This document shows, piece by piece, positions 17,776 to 26,227 of a stretch of DNA of 64,000 nt. Each line of letters starts with the position of its first letter. Within the stretch, counting starts at the first letter, position 1. The stretch comes from Insolitispirillum peregrinum (lineage in GTDB: Bacteria; Pseudomonadota; Alphaproteobacteria; Rhodospirillales; Rhodospirillaceae): positions 620,001 through 684,000 of the forward strand of contig NZ_FTOA01000002.1 in NCBI RefSeq assembly GCF_900156605.1. Direction: 5' to 3'. The position numbers and the translations under genes were made by a program. The notes beneath the pieces are model-generated. The model did not search any database and had not been told where the DNA came from. It saw only the letters and a list, made by a program, of their open reading frames with translations.

Positions 17776-18333
17776 TCAGGCGTCGGCGCTCATGTGCTTC
17801 AGACCGGCTTTGAGGTAATCATAGCCGGTAATCATGGTCAGGGCCGCCGCAATCCACAACAGGACTTCGCCCAGCTCACGGGCGGGGATGCCCCAGGGGG
17901 CCATGTCGCCCATCACCGCCACCGGCAAGGCCACCAACTGGAAGGTGGTCTTCCATTTTGCCAGTTTGGTGACCGGCATGCCAACCCGCAACTCGGCCAG
18001 AAACTCGCGCAGGCCCGACACCAGAATTTCACGGCACAGAATGATGATCGCAGGCAACAGCGACAGGTGGGACAGGCGGCCAAAGCCGACCAGCATCATC
18101 AGGATGGCGGCAACCAGCAGCTTGTCGGCAATCGGGTCCAGAAACCGCCCCAGTGCCGACACCTGATTCCAGCGTCGCGCCAGCCAACCATCAAAGAAAT
18201 CCGAGATGGCGGCACTGCCAAACAAAATGACGGCCAGCCACCGGCTTTCGACCGAGTCGAAATAGAACGTCGCGATCACCAGCGGGATCACCACGATACG
18301 GGACATGGTCAGCAGGTTGGGAAGGCTGAACAC
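17776..18333 (-). CDS. pgsA: CDP-diacylglycerol-glycerol-3-phosphate phosphatidyltransferase
   Basis: PgsA makes phosphatidylglycerophosphate, the precursor of phosphatidylglycerol. The 185-residue integral membrane protein carries the CDP-alcohol phosphotransferase signature D-G-x2-A-R-x8-G-x3-D-x3-D, read here as DGWLARRWNQVSALGRFLDP plus IADK, and about five membrane helices. It heads the pgsA-moaD-moaE-methyltransferase unit. uvrC, the usual upstream neighbour in related genomes, is not in this position. A tandem repeat array lies just upstream. Confidence 0.95.
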   Translation of the reverse strand: MFSLPNLLTMSRIVVIPLVIATFYFDSVESRWLAVILFGSAAISDFFDGWLARRWNQVSALGRFLDPIADKLLVAAILMMLVGFGRLSHLSLLPAIIILCREILVSGLREFLAELRVGMPVTKLAKWKTTFQLVALPVAVMGDMAPWGIPARELGEVLLWIAAALTMITGYDYLKAGLKHMSADA

Positions 18334-18396
18334 GATCTGGACCTATCACAGCCGGAGAAGAAGGAGGTGTTACCCTGCGGGCAAGGCGGAGGCAGT

Positions 18397-18560
18397 CTAG
18401 AGCATCGTGAGAAAAAGTGGGAACCGGTTTTTCGCATCAACGATGCGGGATATGAGGAGGTTGCATCGTGCGAAAAAGTGGGTGCGCGTTTTCGCACCAA
18501 CGATGCGGGATATGAGGAGGTTGCATCGTGCGAAAAAGTGGGTGCGCCCTTTCACACACG
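18397..18560 (+). repeat. 60-bp tandem repeat array derived from repeat family A
   Basis: Two full units (18402-18462 and 18463-18522) and a partial third (18523-18560) repeat GCATCGTGCGAAAAAGTGGG, a variable CCGG/GCGCG centre, TTTTCGCA, ACGATGC and a GGATATGAGGAGG linker. The units share the first half of family A but lack its second hairpin. The array lies between the oppositely ending sua5 and the start side of pgsA. Confidence 0.85.
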
Positions 18561-18564
18561 ATTC

Positions 18565-19533
18565 TCACAGGTCATCGACATGACTGCCGCCACGAGGAGC
18601 CGCCGCGCGCTTCAGGCGGTCGTTGATCGCTGCCCCCAGATCGTGGTCAGGGATCGGGGCGACGGCAATGGCGGTGAAGCGGGTCGGATCGTCGAGGGCG
18701 TGCAGCAGGGCGAACAGGCTGGCGGCGGCCTCGACCAGATCACCGCTGGCAGACAGGGTGGCGGTGGCGCCGGGGCAAGGGCCAAAGCCAAGCCAGGCCT
18801 CGCCGGGCTGCGGGGCGGTGACATTCAGGCGCACCGGCAAGCCGGGGGCGTAGTGGCTGAGCAGTTGGCCGGGGCTTTTCGGCGCGTCGGGGGCGTCGCT
18901 GGACAGTCCGACCGGCCCGATCACCGCTTTCAGTTGGGCGTGGGTGATGCCGCCGGGGCGCAGCAGGGTCGCCTGTGGGGTGGACAGGTCAACCACTGTG
19001 CTTTCCACCCCGACCTGACAGGCACCGCCATCAAGAATGAGATCAACCCGGTCCTGCAACGATGCGGCGACATGGGCGGCGGTGGTCGGGCTGATGCCGC
19101 CCGAGCGGTTGGCTGATGGCGCGGCTACCGGAACGGCGGCGGCGGACAGCAGGGCATGGGCCAGCGGATGGGCCGGAACGCGCACCGCCACCGAGGGCAG
19201 ACCAGCCGAGACCAGCCGTGACAGGCGGGAGTCGGAACGCCTGGGCAGAACCATCGTCAGCGGGCCGGGCCAGAAGGCGGCGGCCAGCGCCTCGGCACGG
19301 GCATCAAAGTCCACTTCGCGGCGGGCTTCGGCGCTCGATGGAAAATGGACGATCAGCGGATTGAAGCTCGGGCGGCCCTTGGCGGCGAAAATCCGGGCAA
19401 CGGCGGTGTCATCATAGGCGCACGCCCCCAGACCATAGACGGTCTCGGTGGCAAAGGCGACCAGACGGCCAGCGCGCAGGGCATCGCCCGCAACAGACAG
19501 GGACTCGGATGAAAACGGTAAAATTTGCGCCAT
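18565..19533 (-). CDS. L-threonylcarbamoyladenylate synthase (Sua5/TsaC)
   Basis: This makes threonylcarbamoyl-AMP, the activated intermediate for t6A37 tRNA modification at ANN codons. The 322-residue length and C-terminal extension (from about residue 205) place it with Sua5 rather than the short TsaC. Family motifs include VAFATETVYGLG, KGRPSFNPLIVHF, a region matching PGPLTMVL, and SANRSGGISPT. It is the last of four same-strand genes (cysQ, mipA-like, DUF3108, sua5) that touch or overlap, which suggests one transcript. Confidence 0.93.
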   Translation of the reverse strand: MAQILPFSSESLSVAGDALRAGRLVAFATETVYGLGACAYDDTAVARIFAAKGRPSFNPLIVHFPSSAEARREVDFDARAEALAAAFWPGPLTMVLPRRSDSRLSRLVSAGLPSVAVRVPAHPLAHALLSAAAVPVAAPSANRSGGISPTTAAHVAASLQDRVDLILDGGACQVGVESTVVDLSTPQATLLRPGGITHAQLKAVIGPVGLSSDAPDAPKSPGQLLSHYAPGLPVRLNVTAPQPGEAWLGFGPCPGATATLSASGDLVEAAASLFALLHALDDPTRFTAIAVAPIPDHDLGAAINDRLKRAAAPRGGSHVDDL

Positions 19534-20313
19534 TCAGGACGCCCCACTGGTCAGCAACACAACAAGACCGCCAAAGTTAAGGGTATCGACCTCAACGCGC
19601 AATGGTACGGCGACCGGACTGCCAAAGGTGCCGACCGGAGCCAGCAACAGGCTGGCCTGCTGCTCGTCGCCCTGAAGCTGGAACATGGCTTCGTCGGCGC
19701 GGCCTCCCAGTCGGCGGTAGGTGATCTGGCAGCCCCAGCCATCGCCCTTGTAAACCGGCAGGTCAATCCGGCGTGCAGTGCAGTCTTTCAGCCCCAGCCG
19801 GTACAGGCGGCGGCCATCAAAGACAAGCTGTGACGAGACGGGGTGTGCGGCCTGATCGTGCAGCAGGGCAAAGGTGGCGGCCAGTGGGTCAAGACTGGTG
19901 CTGGCGTCGTCATCGCTGACCGGGGCACGCCCTTCCTCGGCTGGCGTCGGAACGGTAACACGGGCGGGGGGGCTGTCGGGCTGATAGGCGAGCTGCACCA
20001 GACGCGGGACGCCTCGCCAAAGATTGTCGGACTGATACTGCTGCGGAATAATCTGTGTACCGACCTGCTGTCCAAGGCTTTCGGCCCGCGAGGTAAACGG
20101 CACAACCACCGCTGCCAGTCCGACGGTGCGCAGGTCCGAAATCAGGTGGTAGCCGCTGTCACCCTGTCCATCGGGGATGAACCGCAGCTCTGCCGTTGCC
20201 GCCGTCATGCCGCCGACATTCAGCTCGTAGGACAAGCGAACATCGGCGGCGTGGACGGCAGTTCCGCCCGCCAGCATCAGGACCAGAGCGAGCGGCAGCG
20301 CACGGCGTGTCAT
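19534..20313 (-). CDS. DUF3108 domain-containing exported protein
   Basis: 259 residues with a signal peptide (MTRRALPLALVLMLAGG, cleavage near residue 22 at VHAAD), then the DUF3108 pattern: LSYELNVGGMTAATAEL, TVGLAAVVVPFTSRAESLG, a central YQSDNLWRGVPRLVQLAY, and a Cys-containing C-terminal beta region. The family is periplasmic or outer-membrane associated and of unknown function. It overlaps the mipA-like gene by four bases and its stop abuts the sua5 start. Confidence 0.85.
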   Translation of the reverse strand: MTRRALPLALVLMLAGGTAVHAADVRLSYELNVGGMTAATAELRFIPDGQGDSGYHLISDLRTVGLAAVVVPFTSRAESLGQQVGTQIIPQQYQSDNLWRGVPRLVQLAYQPDSPPARVTVPTPAEEGRAPVSDDDASTSLDPLAATFALLHDQAAHPVSSQLVFDGRRLYRLGLKDCTARRIDLPVYKGDGWGCQITYRRLGGRADEAMFQLQGDEQQASLLLAPVGTFGSPVAVPLRVEVDTLNFGGLVVLLTSGAS

Positions 20314-21554
20314 TGGGCTTCGCTGACCTGGGTCTTCGACTTGGCGAGCTTCATGGTCAGGGCCAGACCGACGGTATAAGAGACGTCATCCTTGAACAAC
20401 GGGCTGTCCTCGTTGGCCGCCCCCTGATGGAAATCGGTGCGGAACTTGCCAATGACGCCAACCCAAGGCGTCAGCTCGCTGGCCATGGTGAGGTCAAGGC
20501 GGGTGCCCATGTAGCCAGCATCGGCGTTATAGGCCGGGCGTCCGCTGGTGGCGTACTGGTTATCGACCTGATAGAAATAGTCCTGCAACTGCTCGGTGGC
20601 AAAGACCGTTCCCAGACCGACCTTCAGGGCAACGCCGCTGTCCATGAAGCTGCTGTTCTGGTAGGCGATTTCCGGTTCGGTCACCAGACCGCGATAGCTG
20701 AAGTCGGAATGGAAGTCGGTGGAAAAGGCAGCCCGGACCGGAATTTCCACATCCACCTTGGCCAGACGGGCGGCGCGGGCAACGGTCCATTGCAGACGCG
20801 GCCCGATTTCCCCCATCCAGTCGAGGTCCGGCATGCCGACCCGGGCCTTGTTGTCGTCGGACGAGGTCGGGAACGAGCCGTTCAGGCTGACATCAAGCTC
20901 GGCATCACGGGTATGGAAAATGCGCCCGCGCACCAGTCCCTTTTCATCGGAGCGCACGATGTCGCCGCGATACTGGACCAGAGGCAGCGGCAGGTAGTGG
21001 CCGTGGTTCTGGTCGGCGGCAGGGTAATCCGGGGTATAGGCGGCCCCGGCGATGACCCCCACCTCCCACAGCGGTTTGCCCTGTGGGGCCGACGGCGGTG
21101 GGACCGGCGCGACCACTGTCGCAGGAGCAACGGCGGCGATTTGGGGGGCTGGCTGGATGGCCGGGGCGGTATAGGAGGCCACTACGGGCTGGTTCTGCAG
21201 AATCTGGCTGCTGCTGGCAGGCAGGCCCTGACTGTAGGTTGGCAACGGTGCCGGATAGGCGGCCTGATGCTGCGTCGGGCCGGTGTATTCCGGCACGGGC
21301 GGGGTGTAGCTGGCCGCGCCGACAATCAAGTCGCTGCCGGTGCTGGTCGTGCCATGTGTGCGGGGTGAGCCTGCGCCCAGCCCGACCGCGGCGACCTCGG
21401 GCGAGACCGGGCGGGCGGTGGCCTGTTGCGGGGCGGTCAGCCAGGCGGGGGGGCGTGACCATGGCGGTTCTTCCGCCTGAGCGCTGTGCCCCGGCAGGCA
21501 TCCTGCCACAAGGACCAGCAGGGTGCCTGAGAGGCTGGCCTTGACAGTGCTCAT
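20310..21554 (-). CDS. MipA/OmpV-family outer-membrane protein with long N-terminal linker
   Basis: 414 residues. The C-terminal about 260 residues match MipA/OmpV scaffolding proteins (WEVGVIAGAAYTPDYPAADQNHG, LPLPLVQYRGDI, a C-terminal beta-strand series), which are beta-barrels or interact with murein-synthesis enzymes. Ahead of it lies a Pro/Gln/Tyr-rich linker (about 25-155) absent from typical family members. The export signal contains LVAGC, a lipobox-like sequence at about residue 18, and HSAQA further on, so lipoprotein or SPI cleavage are both possible. ATGA overlaps join it to cysQ and DUF3108. Confidence 0.8.
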   Translation of the reverse strand: MSTVKASLSGTLLVLVAGCLPGHSAQAEEPPWSRPPAWLTAPQQATARPVSPEVAAVGLGAGSPRTHGTTSTGSDLIVGAASYTPPVPEYTGPTQHQAAYPAPLPTYSQGLPASSSQILQNQPVVASYTAPAIQPAPQIAAVAPATVVAPVPPPSAPQGKPLWEVGVIAGAAYTPDYPAADQNHGHYLPLPLVQYRGDIVRSDEKGLVRGRIFHTRDAELDVSLNGSFPTSSDDNKARVGMPDLDWMGEIGPRLQWTVARAARLAKVDVEIPVRAAFSTDFHSDFSYRGLVTEPEIAYQNSSFMDSGVALKVGLGTVFATEQLQDYFYQVDNQYATSGRPAYNADAGYMGTRLDLTMASELTPWVGVIGKFRTDFHQGAANEDSPLFKDDVSYTVGLALTMKLAKSKTQVSEAQ

Positions 21555-22351
21555 GCGGCCCCTCGGGCAATAAAGAAGCTGTTCAGGAAGGTCGGGGCCT
21601 TGCCGTACAGGAACGGCGCGCCATCGGGCTGCACGACATCGCCACCGGCGGCCAGCAGGACGGCATGGGCGGCGGCGGTATCCCACTCGCAGGTCGGCCC
21701 AAAGCGCGGATAGAGGTCGGCATCGCCTTCGGCAACACGGCAGAACTTCAGTGACGACCCGGCATTGGTGACCGAGGCCACCGGGGTGTCCTTCAGGTAG
21801 TCCTGCAGCGCTTCGGAGGTCGCATGCGAGCGGCTGGCCAGCACCACTACCCCATCGGGGCCGGGAATGCGGCAGGCAATTTCTTCGCGCAGGCCGTCCT
21901 TTTCGCGCCAGCAATGGCCGACGCCCCAGCCAAGATACAGGGTGTCCAGAGCCGGGGCATAGACGACCCCCAACAGCGGGCGCTGATCGACAATCAGGCC
22001 GATGTTGACGGTAAACTCACCGTTGCGCTTGATGAATTCCTTGGTGCCGTCCAGCGGATCGACCAGCCAGAACGGACCGTTGCCAATATCGGGAATGCGG
22101 CCTTCGGCGGCGGATTCTTCGGCCACCACCGGCACATCCGGGGTCAGGCGCAGCAGGTCGGCGAGGATGATCTTTTCCCCGGCGGCATCGGCTGCGGTCA
22201 CCGGCGACTTGTCGTCCTTGGTCTCGACGGCGAAATCGGAATGATAGATTTCCATGATTGCGGCGCCTGCACGCCGGGCCGTTTTTCCCAGCTCGTTGGC
22301 CAGGGTGGCAAGATCAGACAGCGATGCGGGCAGCGTGGACACGGGGAACAA
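21551..22351 (-). CDS. cysQ: 3-prime(2-prime),5-prime-bisphosphate nucleotidase CysQ
   Basis: CysQ hydrolyses PAP/PAPS and so recycles the by-product of sulphate assimilation. The 266-residue inositol-monophosphatase-fold protein shows metal-binding Glu79 in VVAEES, the signature DPLDGTKEF at 98-106, and CEWDTAAAHAVLLAAGG near the C-terminus. The 22351 start is a TTG, and a GTG three codons on is an alternative. It is the first gene of the cysQ-mipA-DUF3108-sua5 cluster. Confidence 0.92.
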   Translation of the reverse strand: MFPVSTLPASLSDLATLANELGKTARRAGAAIMEIYHSDFAVETKDDKSPVTAADAAGEKIILADLLRLTPDVPVVAEESAAEGRIPDIGNGPFWLVDPLDGTKEFIKRNGEFTVNIGLIVDQRPLLGVVYAPALDTLYLGWGVGHCWREKDGLREEIACRIPGPDGVVVLASRSHATSEALQDYLKDTPVASVTNAGSSLKFCRVAEGDADLYPRFGPTCEWDTAAAHAVLLAAGGDVVQPDGAPFLYGKAPTFLNSFFIARGAA

Positions 22352-22806
22352 TCCTTCCTTTGACGGGCCTTTGACGGGCAGACAGAGCCAGCTTTGCCAG
22401 GTTTCTTACCCGTTGCGGCAGGCAATCGGGCGATTCTGTTCAGGGAATCCGCGAGTGCTGTTGGTTATCCCCCAATTGGGGGCCCGATTCTAGAGCCTTT
22501 TGCTCGCGGCTTTGACTTTGGGAGTCGTATCCCTGTGGTGAACGTTGCCCTTTCTCTTTTCTCAGGCCCTTTAGTCGCGATATTTTTGAGGTATACAACT
22601 CTGGTATGCGAAATCCTGAGGGCAAGGATTATGGTGTAAATACAGGACTATACTGCCAGCCTTTGGTATGTCGGTGTAGGGCAGAGGTATGGAGGTGGTA
22701 AAAACAATTGTCTTTGCAGACGCATCTGGTCATGGTTTCGAGAGTAACAAAACAAATCGCTCGTTCTGCCGTGCTCATGGCAGAGGATGTCGAAAGGACC
22801 AAGGCC
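22352..22806. other. Intergenic region without a convincing gene
   Basis: 455 bases, noticeably richer in A and T between about 22540 and 22750 than the flanks. It includes TATACA near 22596, which could be a -10 element but has no clear -35 partner. In-frame extension of the next small gene is possible from 22708, but upstream residues do not look conserved or membrane-like. Confidence 0.45.
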
Positions 22807-23013
22807 ATGCCGATCCCGATCAGGACATTCGTTACCCTGGGTCTGGGGCTGTTCATTCTGGCGTTGCCGTTGTTGATTGCGGCCACCATGATTTTGATGC
22901 TGCTGGTCGCCACCGCTCCGGCGCTGATCCTGACCCCGTTGCTGGTCATGGTGCTGGTGGGTTTGCTGGCGGGCATGTGGTTGATGCGGCAGAACGCGTT
23001 GCTGGCGGCCTAG
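22807..23013 (+). CDS. Small inner-membrane protein, unknown
   Basis: 68 residues from an ATG preceded by AAAGGA about nine bases upstream. The sequence is almost wholly hydrophobic: one helix through TFVTLGLGLFILALPLLIA, a second through ILMLLVATAPALI and LTPLLVMVLVGLLAGMWLM, ending with MRQNALLAA. I do not recognise a family. An upstream in-frame TTG (22708) would add 33 residues but lacks a well-spaced ribosome site. Confidence 0.5.
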   Translation: MPIPIRTFVTLGLGLFILALPLLIAATMILMLLVATAPALILTPLLVMVLVGLLAGMWLMRQNALLAA

Positions 23014-23135
23014 ACCGGCGTGCGCAAAAGCAAAACCCTGGAGTTGTGAGCAAGGTTGACAGCTCCAGCCAATCGTCCCCTTGCCGGGGCGGTCAGGATG
23101 GATCCGGCGGCTTGCGCATCACCTTGCGGACCACA

Positions 23136-23226
23136 AGAGCGTTTTCACACCGAGCGAAAACGCTCTTTCCTTTTAGGGCCGCATTTTCCGAGCCGTTGAC
23201 CGTAGACGGTCAACTTGAAAATGCTC
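23136..23226 (-). repeat. Intergenic repeat family B, copy 1
   Basis: About 91 bases with two palindromes, AGAGCGTTTTCACACC... pairing with GAGCGAAAACGCTCT, and TTGACCGTAGACGGTCAA with the outer GCATTTTCCGAGCC / CTTGAAAATGCTC. A second copy in the opposite orientation lies at 46810-46902. This one overlaps the 3-prime end of the small gene at 23173-23316. Confidence 0.85.
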
Positions 23227-23316
23227 AAGGAAGGCGGTAACCTTCAGGGCGATCAAAAAGGCAACGCCAGCGATGACGGCGGCCAGGATGGTCGGGTTGT
23301 TGAGCAGAACAGACAT
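23173..23316 (-). CDS. Small single-helix membrane protein whose C-terminus is encoded by repeat B
   Basis: 47 residues from an ATG preceded by GCGAGGC. Residues 1-30 form one membrane helix (NNPTILAAVIAGVAFLIALK), followed by 17 residues (from about EHFQVDRLRS) translated entirely from repeat family B, with the stop codon also inside it. Either the gene is real and the repeat replaced its tail, or the frame is coincidental. No family recognised. Confidence 0.4.
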   Translation of the reverse strand: MSVLLNNPTILAAVIAGVAFLIALKVTAFLEHFQVDRLRSTARKMRP

Positions 23317-23567
23317 GCATTGCCTCGCAGCAGACAAGAACCCCTGAACGGCAGGTTCGGCAGGAGCGGACGCTCCGCCCATTGAATTATCATTTCATTA
23401 TATAATCGTCACTCATTTATCCGGCCCGTGTTTCGAGGGCACCCGGTCCCCACTTTTGCGTTTCCTGCTGCAGAATCGTTGGCAGAAGGATTTACCTTGC
23501 TGTAGCATCAAGAGAATCCTGTTTATTCATTTATATTCCAGCGCCGGATGCGCACAAGGAGGCCCCA

Positions 23568-23963
23568 ATGGTCCGAGCTCCTCTGATCGCCCTGCTGGCC
23601 ACCATCGCGTCTGTTCTCGTCGTTTCGGAACCGGTTCAGGCACAGCAGTACACATGGGTCAACGATGTTCCCGGCTCCCTGAAGGGGACCTGGGTTGTTC
23701 AGGGGCAGCAATGTTCCGATCCTGACAGCCAGTTGGCCATTTTCTCTGACGGCGGCTATCGCTGGCGCAAGTCGCGGACGGAATGGGGGTTTGCCCGTGG
23801 CAAATACAGTTCGATCAGTCCGCAAAGTGCGACGGTTTATTTCCGTCTTCAGCGACTGGTCGAACAGGAAGAGCCGGATTTTTCCATCACCGCAGGCGGC
23901 AACGAGCTGAAAAAATACAGCTTTGGCTCCGGGTCGATGCAGCGTTACGACAAGTGTCCGTAA
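23568..23963 (+). CDS. Exported protein of unknown function
   Basis: 131 residues with a clear signal peptide (VRAPLIALLATIASVLVV, cleavage near residue 25 at VQAQQ). The mature part is rich in Tyr, Ser and Gln with two cysteines (QQCSDP and YDKCP) that could form a disulphide, and looks like a small beta-structured periplasmic protein of the lipocalin/META-like type, though I cannot assign it. An AAGGAGG ribosome site precedes the start. The last 19 bases overlap the convergent Crp-type gene. Confidence 0.7.
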   Translation: MVRAPLIALLATIASVLVVSEPVQAQQYTWVNDVPGSLKGTWVVQGQQCSDPDSQLAIFSDGGYRWRKSRTEWGFARGKYSSISPQSATVYFRLQRLVEQEEPDFSITAGGNELKKYSFGSGSMQRYDKCP

Positions 23964-24625
23964 CTGCGCAGGCGGTCCGGGTCCAGAACGTCGATCTCGC
24001 CATATTCCACCCGCAGGATACCGGCGGCATCCAGAGCTTTCAGGGCACGGTTGGCAATCGGGCGTGAGACGCCAGCCAGTTGCCCGACCTCTTCCTGTGT
24101 GATGGTCAGCCGGTGATTGACATCGGGATAGAGCACCGGGTTGAGCAGGGCGGCCAGCGCCTGCGCCACTCGTCCGGTGGTGTCGAGCATGCGGTCGTGC
24201 TCGACCATCGCCATGAAAAATCCCAGACGATCGTTCAGTTGATGGACCAGAAAGCGGTTAAAGGCCGTGCTGTGCTCCATCAGCCAGAGAAAGCTGGCCC
24301 GGTCGAGCAGGGCCAGCCGCGTTTCCCGCAGGGCGACCACCTGATAGCGGCGTGGCTCGCCCTTCAGCACCGATCCTTCCCCGAACCAGCCCCCGGCATG
24401 GACTCCGGCCAGTGTCACTTCCTTGCCATCCGCTGACAGGGTGCGCAGCTTGATCAGACCCTCGATCACACCGCCCCAGTAGTCAAACGGCTGGCCGTGG
24501 GCGCAGATTTCGCTGCCGGCGGGATAAGTTCGCTCCTGCACGCCAGCGCGCGCCCGCTCGAAGGCCCGTGGCTCCAGTGTCCGCGACCAGGCAGCGACAT
24601 GGTGCAGGACATCGGCAGGGATCAT
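23945..24625 (-). CDS. Crp/Fnr-family transcriptional regulator
   Basis: 226 residues: an N-terminal cyclic-nucleotide-binding-type beta-barrel (PAGSEICAHG, GGWFGEGSVLKGEPRRY), a dimerisation helix, and a C-terminal winged helix (LTITQEEVGQLAGVSRPIANRALKAL). It lacks the cysteine cluster of oxygen-sensing FNR and the full CRP cAMP pocket signature, so the ligand is open. It follows the CoA-transferase subunits by 14 bases and probably regulates them and itself. Confidence 0.85.
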   Translation of the reverse strand: MIPADVLHHVAAWSRTLEPRAFERARAGVQERTYPAGSEICAHGQPFDYWGGVIEGLIKLRTLSADGKEVTLAGVHAGGWFGEGSVLKGEPRRYQVVALRETRLALLDRASFLWLMEHSTAFNRFLVHQLNDRLGFFMAMVEHDRMLDTTGRVAQALAALLNPVLYPDVNHRLTITQEEVGQLAGVSRPIANRALKALDAAGILRVEYGEIDVLDPDRLRSYGHLS

Positions 24626-24639
24626 GGGGGACTCACCAG

Positions 24640-25320
24640 CTAAACGCATTCAGCGACAGTGTTCCCCGCCAGCACGGTTTCCGCAACGGTAAAGTCGGCT
24701 TCGGTGCTGTTTCTGACCTGCTCCAGCGTTGCACCCTCCTGCAGGTCGCGCAGGAAAAGCCCGCCACCGGGGAGCACATCGAAAACGGCCAGCTCGGTGA
24801 CGATCAGCTTGACGCAGCCCGCCCCGGTCAGCGGCAGTGTGCAGCGATGGCGGACCTTGGGGCGGCCGTGAGTGTCGGTGTGTTGCAGGGCGGCGATCAC
24901 CGTTGGAGTGCCGTAACATAAGTCCATCGCTCCGCCGATACCCGGCCACCAGCGCCCGGCCCGGCGGGTGGCCCAGTTGGCGATGTTGCCTGCGGCATCG
25001 ACCTCCAGCGCCCCCAGAATGGTGACGTCGATATAGCCGTTGCGCATCGCCCCCAGCGAGGTTGCCAGATCCATCAGGGCGGCTCCGGCGGGCAGGGTGA
25101 TCGGCTCGCAGCCGGCATTGGTGAAATCACTGTCGGCGTGATGATAGTCCGGCTTGGGGCCAAAGCCGAACACGCCGTTTTCGCTGTGGAAGATCACGGC
25201 GGCATCGGGTGACAAGTGGTTGGCGACCAGCGTCGGGATTCCCAGTCCCAGGTTAACCACCTGTCCGGCGTGGAGTTCCTGCGCACACCGGCGGGCGATA
25301 CGGTCTTTGAGCGAGGTCAT
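24640..25320 (-). CDS. 3-oxoacid CoA-transferase subunit B (AtoA/ScoB-like)
   Basis: This is the beta subunit of a family I CoA-transferase, which moves CoA between acyl-CoA and a 3-oxo or short-chain acid. The 226-residue product has the catalytic glutamate in SENGVFG (Glu47) and the GLGIPTLVANHL and VTELAVFDV signatures. It is preceded by the alpha subunit 11 bases upstream and followed by a Crp-type regulator. Substrate class (acetoacetate, adipate or other) is not decidable here. Confidence 0.92.
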   Translation of the reverse strand: MTSLKDRIARRCAQELHAGQVVNLGLGIPTLVANHLSPDAAVIFHSENGVFGFGPKPDYHHADSDFTNAGCEPITLPAGAALMDLATSLGAMRNGYIDVTILGALEVDAAGNIANWATRRAGRWWPGIGGAMDLCYGTPTVIAALQHTDTHGRPKVRHRCTLPLTGAGCVKLIVTELAVFDVLPGGGLFLRDLQEGATLEQVRNSTEADFTVAETVLAGNTVAECV

Positions 25321-25331
25321 GGCGGGTATCC

Positions 25332-26135
25332 TTATACAGCAGCGGTGGGAGCGTGCAGGCGACCGAGTTTGACCCAGTGCTGGCGATACAGCTCGTGTTG
25401 CTCGGCGAGGGATACCCCTTGGACCACCGCATTGACGAACACCCCGGGGCAGCCAACCCGTTCCGGCGGGATCTCGCCCACCTCGACGATTTCATTGACC
25501 TCGGCCACCGTATAGCGTCCGGCCATGGCGATATCGCGTTGGTTCTGGGTGCTGGTGCCGCGAAATTCGATATTGCCGAGGCGGTCGGCGCGCCAGCCCT
25601 TGATGATCGACACATCGGCGGTCAATGCCGGTTCGACAAAATAGCGTTGGCCGTTGAGATCGAGGGTCTGTTTGGCGGTCGGCAGGTCGGGGAACAGGCC
25701 CGGCTGGTCGAGAATGCCGACTCCGACCGGCACCAGAATGCCGCCCAGCCCCATCGCTCCGGCGCGGACCTTTTCCGCCCACGTTCCCATCGGGAAAAAC
25801 TCGCGCACCAGCACACGGTTTTCCAGATAGGCGGCGGTGGATTGTTCGGTGGTCCCGACATGGGTGCCGATGTATTCCCGAATCTGCCCGCTGTCGAACA
25901 GCAGGGCCTTGAGAAAGCCGCCGCGCAGGCCGGGTGTGTTGGCGATCAGGGTCAGCTCATCAAGGGCGGAGTCCAGCAGCCAGCGCACGCAGGCAACCGG
26001 TTCTCCGGCACCGACAAACTCCCCCAGCATCAATCGCATCCCTGGCTGCAAGGGCGCAAGGGCGGCAGACAGGGGCATTACCTTGTCGAGCGGATGGGGC
26101 GGGCTGGTCTCGCGGGTTGGTTTGCCGGGTATCAT
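25332..26135 (-). CDS. 3-oxoacid CoA-transferase subunit A (AtoD/ScoA-like)
   Basis: Alpha subunit of the same transferase, 267 residues. It has GMRLMLGEFVGAGEP near the start (in place of the commoner GGFG), a substrate loop region with GTWAEKVRAGAMGLGG, and FVEPALTADVSIIKGWRADRLGNIEFRGT. The N-terminus is about 20 residues longer than usual, and a start at MPLSAALAP (residue 20) is an alternative. It is the first gene of the operon, and a perfect inverted repeat lies about 55 bases upstream. Confidence 0.9.
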   Translation of the reverse strand: MIPGKPTRETSPPHPLDKVMPLSAALAPLQPGMRLMLGEFVGAGEPVACVRWLLDSALDELTLIANTPGLRGGFLKALLFDSGQIREYIGTHVGTTEQSTAAYLENRVLVREFFPMGTWAEKVRAGAMGLGGILVPVGVGILDQPGLFPDLPTAKQTLDLNGQRYFVEPALTADVSIIKGWRADRLGNIEFRGTSTQNQRDIAMAGRYTVAEVNEIVEVGEIPPERVGCPGVFVNAVVQGVSLAEQHELYRQHWVKLGRLHAPTAAV

Positions 26136-26189
26136 GGGATGCTCCTCCTGCTGTTTTTCGGCAGTTTAGGAGGACGCGGAGGCAAAGAC

Positions 26190-26205
26190 TGTTACACGGA
26201 TAACA
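26190..26205. promoter_or_regulatory. Inverted repeat upstream of the CoA-transferase operon
   Basis: TGTTA at 26190-26194 and TAACA at 26201-26205 are perfect inverted arms separated by six bases, 55 bases before the subunit A start. This spacing and symmetry are what a Crp/Fnr-family dimer typically recognises, and such a regulator is encoded at the end of the same operon. Confidence 0.45.
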
Positions 26206-26227
26206 ATTGGTGAAAGAATGAACCTTA

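Noticed and set aside
22689-23240. Plus-strand open frame of 183 residues
   Set aside because: It overlaps the small membrane protein and the repeat and has no protein-like composition.
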